From Verrucomicrobiota bacterium (GTDB lineage Bacteria > Verrucomicrobiota > Verrucomicrobiia > Chthoniobacterales > UBA10450): a stretch of 27,201 nt of DNA. Location: the NCBI GenBank assembly GCA_003219225.1, contig QHPZ01000130.1, positions 1 through 27,201 of the forward strand, given 5' to 3'. Below, piece by piece: positions 22,383 through 27,201 of the stretch. The notes below the pieces were generated by a model that saw only the letters and a list, made by a program, of their open reading frames with translations, was not told the origin of the DNA and did no database searches. Numbering within the stretch: position 1 is the first letter of the stretch; the number at the start of each line of letters is the position of its first letter. The translations under genes and the position numbers were made by a program.

Positions 22383-24050
22383 TCATCTTTCGCTCACAGG
22401 TGTAAGGTTTAAGATCACGCCGTATCGCGCCGCGCTCGTTACGGTCCATTGATAACCATCAACTCTTGGCAAGCGCGGTCCTACTGAAGTCGCTTCCTCC
22501 AAACTGGTAAACAGCGCGTAGACCGGAGTGGAATGCGTCACCCCATATCTGGCAAGAGCAAGGGCGTCTTCTGATCGATACCGCCAGATCTGGCTCCATC
22601 CGTACGGCTCGACGGCGGCGGCGATGAATGGTTTCGGTAAGAGTGCGTTCAGGTAAACGGGATTGATTGTTGAGAAAACGATGCCCGGGTTTCGTGCACA
22701 CATTTTAGTGAACCATCTCTGGCCCATGAAACGCGGCGACGAAAGCTGAGCGCGGGTAAAGTGCAAAGCGTCCCATGCCTGCGATCGCCCCCGCAACAAT
22801 GGCTTGTATTCTGAGTTTGACGGGTAACCGGTGCAAGCAGCGGCGAAGATGAGCAGAATAAGAAAGGCAGCGAGTTTCTGTCGACCATGGCAAACCCGCG
22901 CCATGGCCCACTCAACCGGCAGAACTGCCAGCGCAACTGAGACAACCAAAAGCGGCAGGTAAAAGCGGCCGTCCACGAAAGCGTAAAACATGGTTGCGAT
23001 AAAGAAAACAAGGGCAGCAGTCAACGCGCAGAGGGTAAATCGCTCCCATCGCAGGAAAGTTACGCCGGCCAGCAGGAGAGCAATGTAAGCCGGCACGTAG
23101 TAAGTGCCGGTGCCAAACATATGGGCAACGTTAAACTCAGTCGATTGCAGCGTGCAGTAGTTCCACAGCATTGTCAGATGCCATGGAATGTGTTTCGGCA
23201 AGAAAAGCAGATGGCGTTCAAATAGCGCTGGGTTCCAAAAGTGATAACCGGTTTTGAATGGATCATGGAATTGAAGAGCGTTGAGCGCAAAGGTCGGGCT
23301 GACGGCGAGACCAAAGCTAAGCAGACACCCGCTGCAATGTGCGAACCAGCGAATACGGCTGGTCGGCACCGGGAAGATCGCCATCGCCAGGAGTAAAGGG
23401 ATAAAGAACAGCATTTGAGCGCGGATGTTGAAGGCAAACCCGAGCAAAACTGCGCCAGTATAAATCGCCCAGCGGCGCTCACGCTTAAGTCCTAGGTAAA
23501 CGAAAGCGAATGCCCCGTAAACGAACGCCGACGCGCTGATCTCACTTAAGGAAGATCGACAATAAGTAAAGAACGCCGGCAACGTCGCCAGTAGGAGGGC
23601 CGCGACGCCGCCGGCCAGTGGACGCTTGAGGTAGGAATAGAAGGCAAACACAAGGATCAACATCAAAAAGCCGATTGTCTGATTGGCTCGAAACGGCGCA
23701 AGAACGCTGTCGGGTTCCGGAAGAGCTTTCAACCACGGCAGCATCAGAACCGGATAACCCATCGGATATTGAGAGGGTAATTTGTCGAATCCGATCTGAA
23801 TCTTGGGAAGACCGCCCGCGGCGAGCGACTTGGCCTGCGCAAAATATTCCGTGGCATCGGGGTATGGGCGGAGGTCCAGAAGCTTGGTGTTCTCGTAGCC
23901 GATATTTAAAACTGCGGCGTAATAAAAAACCAGAGCACAAAGCAGTAACGCCATTCCCCAAAGAAACTTCATCTCCCACAAGCCAGCTCGGACAAGGTGA
24001 CGTGACGCAGAAAGCAGCTGCGCCCTCACACGCTCTGGCTTGTCGAACAT
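22383..24050 (-). CDS. GT-C/PMT-like integral membrane glycosyltransferase
   Basis: This protein of about 555 residues has some ten hydrophobic helices. Its first periplasmic loop, DLRPYPDATEYFAQAKSLAAGG, has the acidic motif typical of ArnT/PMT-type (GT-C) glycosyltransferases, followed by SQYPMGYPVLMLPWLKAL and a soluble C-terminal domain. Such enzymes use polyprenyl-phosphate sugars as donors, which would fit the neighbouring polyprenyl-phosphate GT2 genes. The ATG at 24048-24050 is chosen over an in-frame TTG 17 codons upstream. The exact reaction is unknown. It is transcribed toward the GT2 operon. Confidence 0.78.
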   Translation of the reverse strand: MFDKPERVRAQLLSASRHLVRAGLWEMKFLWGMALLLCALVFYYAAVLNIGYENTKLLDLRPYPDATEYFAQAKSLAAGGLPKIQIGFDKLPSQYPMGYPVLMLPWLKALPEPDSVLAPFRANQTIGFLMLILVFAFYSYLKRPLAGGVAALLLATLPAFFTYCRSSLSEISASAFVYGAFAFVYLGLKRERRWAIYTGAVLLGFAFNIRAQMLFFIPLLLAMAIFPVPTSRIRWFAHCSGCLLSFGLAVSPTFALNALQFHDPFKTGYHFWNPALFERHLLFLPKHIPWHLTMLWNYCTLQSTEFNVAHMFGTGTYYVPAYIALLLAGVTFLRWERFTLCALTAALVFFIATMFYAFVDGRFYLPLLVVSVALAVLPVEWAMARVCHGRQKLAAFLILLIFAAACTGYPSNSEYKPLLRGRSQAWDALHFTRAQLSSPRFMGQRWFTKMCARNPGIVFSTINPVYLNALLPKPFIAAAVEPYGWSQIWRYRSEDALALARYGVTHSTPVYALFTSLEEATSVGPRLPRVDGYQWTVTSAARYGVILNLTPVSER

Positions 24051-24233
24051 GCGGTGAAGTTTGGGATTTACATTGGCAGGCGGCAATCTCCAAATCTGCA
24101 ACCGATTGAGATTGCTTGATGTCGCATCTCAACCAGAGTACTAGATCGACAGCGAGAGGAAAGGCGAACCAACGTCGTTTCAGTCTGCTCTTGCGACAGC
24201 TGTAAACCTGACAGGAGAACACCCATCAAGCTC

Positions 24234-25157
24234 ATGGAGTGGAGCTTTCGAGCAGCCGCAGAACTTGTCACCCGGATCTATGCAGGAGTGGCTGGTGCGG
24301 TGTTTCTCGTTTCTGGGCTATTATACCTCTGCCTGGGCCACTGGCAGGTTACTCATTTAGATTTCTGGCGGATCTACGATGTTTGTTTAAACCGGTCCTG
24401 GCTGGAGAGCGCGCTTCTAAAGTACAACGGACACTCTCATTTCTTTCCGAGCCAGCTTTGGCTCGCGGACCTGCGCTTCTGCCATGGCAACATGGAGCTG
24501 CTCTTTGTTGCAGGCCTGGTTCTGCTAGGTTTGACCGTCGCCGGATTAATCGTCGTGGTGTGGGGCGACGCACAGATTGGGCTGAGCAGCAAGATCCTCG
24601 CTACATTCGTAATTATCGCGGCCAATTTCTGGATGGGTCGAGCTACGACCACGGCATCGGGTGGATTCAACTGCTGTTATTCGCTTACTCTTGGAGGTGT
24701 CGTTCTCGCATTCTTGGGCCTACGCCTGCTGCCTGCGAGTGCGCACCCAGTTGGGCTGACCTGTGGGATCGTGATCGCTGCCGTCGTGAGTTCTTTCAGC
24801 TTTGCCACCGGCCTCGCTCTGTGGCCAACCCTCTTGTTTCTCGGTTACTGTATGCGGTTTCGCCTGCACCGTCTTGTTGTTCTGGGCCTCGCCGGCATTG
24901 TGACTGCCGCCGTGTTCGTTTCACTCCCGTCGCGCGAAGCGTCTGGTGGCCTGATGCTCGGTCCTGATGTGGCCGCTGCTTTCATCAAGTTACCAGGCTT
25001 GTTGTGTCGGCTCATTGGCAGCCCGATTGCCCATGTTGTCGGAGCCTGGTTCGACGACAAAACGGCTCGTGAGTTAATCGATGCGTCGGGCTTCTCATTA
25101 TACATAGGGGCGCTGGGCGCCGCCCTCTCGGGTCTCATCGTGGTTCCGCGCTGGTGA
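24234..25157 (+). CDS. Polytopic membrane protein, N-terminal part of a probably split gene
   Basis: This 307-residue membrane protein has about eight or nine helices. The first extracytoplasmic loop contains LKYNGHSHFFPSQLWLADLRF, a pattern I know from uncharacterised GT-C-like membrane proteins (there usually NEHR...P followed by a downstream acidic helix). The frame ends TGA at 25155-25157 after GLIVVPRW, in the middle of what looks like a membrane region. Family proteins of this kind normally continue with an LGR...SRY...LFW segment, and exactly that lies in the next frame (25154 on, GTGA overlap). Either this is a frameshift-broken gene or the two parts are translated by coupling. Function is unknown. 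Confidence 0.65.
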   Translation: MEWSFRAAAELVTRIYAGVAGAVFLVSGLLYLCLGHWQVTHLDFWRIYDVCLNRSWLESALLKYNGHSHFFPSQLWLADLRFCHGNMELLFVAGLVLLGLTVAGLIVVVWGDAQIGLSSKILATFVIIAANFWMGRATTTASGGFNCCYSLTLGGVVLAFLGLRLLPASAHPVGLTCGIVIAAVVSSFSFATGLALWPTLLFLGYCMRFRLHRLVVLGLAGIVTAAVFVSLPSREASGGLMLGPDVAAAFIKLPGLLCRLIGSPIAHVVGAWFDDKTARELIDASGFSLYIGALGAALSGLIVVPRW

Positions 25158-25948
25158 CTTTCAATTTGATTGCGTTGTCGCTGATCGTGCTCGGTCGGTC
25201 GCAGCGCATGTTTTCGATTCCCGCTGAGACGATGGCCCCGCGTTATCTTTTTTGGAGCAGCCTGCTCTGGGCCGGCATCTTGGTGGTGATGATTGCTCAA
25301 GCTGAAACGATCCACTGGCTTCGTGCTCCGACTTGGGTGGTAATTCTCGCGGCGCCGATCGTTCTTTTTCCTTCACATTTCAAAGAGGGACTGCGATGGC
25401 GCTATATCAGGTGCCGAAGTGACTCTGGTGCTATTGCCTTGCTCAATGGTGTTCAAGACAGCGAGCGCGCTCAGTTCCTGGCACCTTATACCGACATCGT
25501 CTACCGGGTCGGCGGCCAAATGCGTGCTCGACGACTTGATTTTTTCGCGCCCGGTTATCAGGAGTGGATTGGTCGAAGCGCCGCCGATTTGTTTGGCGAT
25601 CGAGAAGCGCCGAGAGCTTGCACGTGGCACTGCCGTGTGGTCAAAACCGTGACGGCACATGACGGAATCGCTGCGCGCTTGTTCGGGATAGCGCCACGAG
25701 GAGAGAACACCAGGGCTGAGCTCTTCGTTGTGCTCGATCCAAACGGTGTAGTGCGTGGGCTGGCACGCGCCTGCTCAACAAGCGCCTTATTGAACACGGT
25801 TTTGTACTTGAACCGAGCTCCAAACACAACACTTACTGGCTATGTTCGCAGCTACGATCCCGCGCTGCAGTATACGTTGCGCTGTGTCGAGGACGGCAAA
25901 TTGTCTACGGGTACGACGCGTCTCCCTGCTACCATGCCCAGACAATAG
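25154..25948 (+). CDS. C-terminal part of the split membrane protein
   Basis: This 264-residue frame has two or three hydrophobic helices at the start (TFNLIALSLIVLGRS, then APRYLFWSSLLWAGILVVMIA, then TWVVILAAPIVLF), followed by a soluble domain of about 170 residues with no motif I recognise. The LGRS...APRYLFWSSLLW pattern is typical of the end of the membrane part of the upstream protein's family, so this is best read as the continuation of the gene at 24234. It starts GTG inside the upstream stop (GTGA), so translational coupling could still produce it. Whether the break is real or a sequencing slip cannot be told from the window. Confidence 0.6.
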   Translation: MTFNLIALSLIVLGRSQRMFSIPAETMAPRYLFWSSLLWAGILVVMIAQAETIHWLRAPTWVVILAAPIVLFPSHFKEGLRWRYIRCRSDSGAIALLNGVQDSERAQFLAPYTDIVYRVGGQMRARRLDFFAPGYQEWIGRSAADLFGDREAPRACTWHCRVVKTVTAHDGIAARLFGIAPRGENTRAELFVVLDPNGVVRGLARACSTSALLNTVLYLNRAPNTTLTGYVRSYDPALQYTLRCVEDGKLSTGTTRLPATMPRQ

Positions 25949-26017
25949 CCAGAAGATCGCCAAGAGGCAGTTATCGCGTTTGAGCAGCCAATAGACCGCC
26001 CTCACTGTACTCGCTAC

Positions 26018-27031
26018 TCACGAACTCAAATAGGTCGCGAGAAAAAGATTCATGATATGTCTCGTTACTTCTGGGCGAACATGCCGCAAATCTGGATCCC
26101 ATGTTTGGGCGCGCTCGGAGTTGAGAACAATTTCGTAGCTTGGGAAGTAGTCAACGTTCTCGTGCGCCGTCGCCCATTGCTGGGCCACGGTCCTTAGTAG
26201 CGATTTGGAGTAGGTGTTAGCCAAAACAATGTCTTGATTTGAAAAGGTCGCCATCAAAGGCACGGGCGACACCGTTACTACGATTTGCACATCGGGGTGG
26301 CCAAACCGGGAAAGTAACGCGTGAATGCGCTCAAGGTTCGCCAGGTTTTGTGAAAAGTTCGTGACGTGGAACTCGTAGCGCTCTGGATGCAAATCCAGGC
26401 TAAAAAAGGGCGTTGAATTAATAAAGCTGTCCGCCTCCTTGTCGCGCCAAGCTTCGACCAGGCCTAAGGTGATGATGACGACACGACACTCGGCCGCACG
26501 CCGGTTAACCGTTTGCATGAGCGTCCGCCGCTGCCAGGTTTCCTCTTCCCCCGCAAGTGGCAGCGTGGGATTGATGTGCGGATCGACCACCAGTCCGTTG
26601 CCAAGATCGACAATGCTGTTGGCTGGGAATTTTGCTTCCGGGTCGAGCGCCCAATGAAGCTCGTTATGAATCGAAAAGGTGTTGTACTTGTTGGTAAAGC
26701 CGAGCCCGGTTACATCCTTGTTGATTGTCTGGAAGGAGGCAAACTCCGGTGCTGCACTCAGCACCTGCATCTTGCGCCCGAGCAGCGCCTGTTCGATTCC
26801 GCGCGCAAAGCAGGAGCCGATGGCAAAGAGTTTGTCGTCGCGGTGGAACTTGAAGCGCGGTGTTATTTTCGGCGTGAATAGCGGTTGGCGCAGACGTTGG
26901 AACGCCAATTGACCACCGGGTTGATCCGGCGCAGCACCTTTCTTGTACCAGCGACTGCAACTATTGTGATCGAAATTGCGCCGCGCCGTGACCGCGTCCG
27001 CGATGTAGGTGGAGCCCTCGAAGTCCAACAT
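26018..27031 (-). CDS. GSCFA-domain protein
   Basis: This 337-residue protein contains the name-giving motif FAIGSCFARGIEQ at about residues 69-81 (Ser73, Cys74), then VIITLGLVEAW and IVVTVSPVPLMATF, as in GSCFA family members. The family is thought to be hydrolase-like, with the GSCFA block resembling the nucleophile block of SGNH enzymes, but no reaction is established that I know of. The ATG at 27029-27031 is preferred: it lies 10 bases after the stop of pnp, while the longer frame overlaps pnp with a basic, low-complexity leader. It is therefore probably co-transcribed with pnp. No signal peptide is visible. Confidence 0.85.
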   Translation of the reverse strand: MLDFEGSTYIADAVTARRNFDHNSCSRWYKKGAAPDQPGGQLAFQRLRQPLFTPKITPRFKFHRDDKLFAIGSCFARGIEQALLGRKMQVLSAAPEFASFQTINKDVTGLGFTNKYNTFSIHNELHWALDPEAKFPANSIVDLGNGLVVDPHINPTLPLAGEEETWQRRTLMQTVNRRAAECRVVIITLGLVEAWRDKEADSFINSTPFFSLDLHPERYEFHVTNFSQNLANLERIHALLSRFGHPDVQIVVTVSPVPLMATFSNQDIVLANTYSKSLLRTVAQQWATAHENVDYFPSYEIVLNSERAQTWDPDLRHVRPEVTRHIMNLFLATYLSS

Positions 27032-27041
27032 TGCTTTCGCC

Positions 27042-27201
27042 CTAGGACGCCGCGCGTTCTTCCGGGCGCTGGCCGGTTTCGGCTTCGGCGCGCTCTTTGA
27101 GTGCGGCCTTACGCGAGAGTTTGACGCGCCCCTTGTCATCGATGCCGATGCATTTAACCCAAATCATGTCGCCGATGTTCGCTACATCTTCGGTGCGCTT
27201 T
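27042..27201 (-). CDS. pnp: Polyribonucleotide nucleotidyltransferase, C-terminal end (partial)
   Basis: The frame enters at the right edge of the window and ends at TAG (27042-27044). The 53 visible residues include EDVANIGDMIWVKCIGIDDK and then GRVKLSRKAAL, the last part of the S1 RNA-binding domain of PNPase, followed by a short charged tail ending EERAAS. PNPase is the 3'-5' phosphorolytic exoribonuclease of the degradosome. The catalytic RNase PH domains and KH domain lie outside the window. The GDM(I/V)xVKxIGIDDKGR pattern also occurs in other S1 proteins, but the LSRKAAL ending followed by an acidic/basic tail favours pnp. Confidence 0.85.
   Translation of the reverse strand, partial: KRTEDVANIGDMIWVKCIGIDDKGRVKLSRKAALKERAEAETGQRPEERAAS

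Larger units (their letters stand above)
1292..26612. repeat. Dispersed word GATCGACA (core of GCAAGATCGACAW), 23 copies
   Basis: Hand count of the octamer on both strands. Written as GATCGACA on plus: 1294, 1959, 5650, 7621, 8217, 8922, 9121, 10123, 12683, 13879, 23554, 24144, 26605. As TGTCGATC on plus: 3823, 5204, 8778, 10717, 11002, 11742, 12449, 13572, 17366, 21005. Thirteen copies extend to AAGATCGACA and six to GCAAGATCGACA, and the base after the octamer is A or T in 21 of 23. Under one copy would be expected by chance. Single-base neighbours are much rarer; GATCGACG, the commonest I noticed, occurs about nine times and only once with the AA prefix. Three copies are intergenic. Function is unknown. 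Confidence 0.75.

Noticed and set aside
27032..27139. N-terminal extension of the GSCFA protein
   Set aside because: It overlaps the last codons of pnp in another frame and is Arg/Lys/Pro-rich; the ATG at 27031 lies just after the pnp stop.

Overview
The window looks like a piece of a soil verrucomicrobial chromosome (Chthoniobacterales/Spartobacteria-like). That placement is an inference. It rests on GC-rich coding DNA, a mix of housekeeping genes (glmM, scpB, pnp) with a divergent class III cyclase/TolB-like/TPR protein and a GSCFA protein, and many short GTAGCC...GGCTAC palindromic elements of a kind I associate with that group. No rRNA, tRNA, CRISPR array, transposase or phage gene was seen.

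Layout. Positions 1-2000 hold a TPM-domain/LemA cluster. Positions 2055-6676 are all on the minus strand: a serine hydrolase, scpB, glmM and an NtrC-type sigma54 activator. A secreted START-like protein (6791-7450) follows on the plus strand. Positions 7475-14629 form a formate dehydrogenase module: mobA and a MOSC protein on the minus strand, fdhD on the plus strand, then an NrfD-type membrane subunit, an iron-sulfur subunit and the large catalytic subunit on the minus strand. The catalytic subunit is a selenoprotein. Its in-frame TGA (14066-14068) is followed by a hairpin with the geometry of the E. coli fdhF SECIS. The same gene also carries a separate one-base frameshift near 13174. Divergent from it are a soluble histidine kinase with a cyclic-nucleotide-binding domain and, 51 bp later, a class III nucleotide cyclase fused to TolB-like and TPR domains, which could form a cAMP signalling pair. 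A PAS histidine kinase follows on the minus strand. From 19.8 kb the window turns to glycan or envelope genes: two GT2 glycosyltransferases flanking an NAD-dependent epimerase, a GT-C-like membrane protein, a second polytopic membrane protein split into two frames, a GSCFA protein, and the C-terminal end of pnp at the right edge.

Two sequence-level signals cut across the genes. The octamer GATCGACA occurs 23 times by hand count (13 times as AAGATCGACA, 6 times as GCAAGATCGACA). It is on both strands, mostly inside genes, dense from 1.3 to 13.9 kb and sparse after that. It behaves like a DNA uptake sequence or another genome-wide signal word. Second, a family of two-hairpin palindromic elements sits both between and inside genes. 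Copies run in frame through the sensor kinase and ScpB (both reading AGVADAGPRSATAAT or close to it), a half copy lies in the formate dehydrogenase, and copy edges supply stop codons and possibly the N-terminus of a secreted hydrolase.
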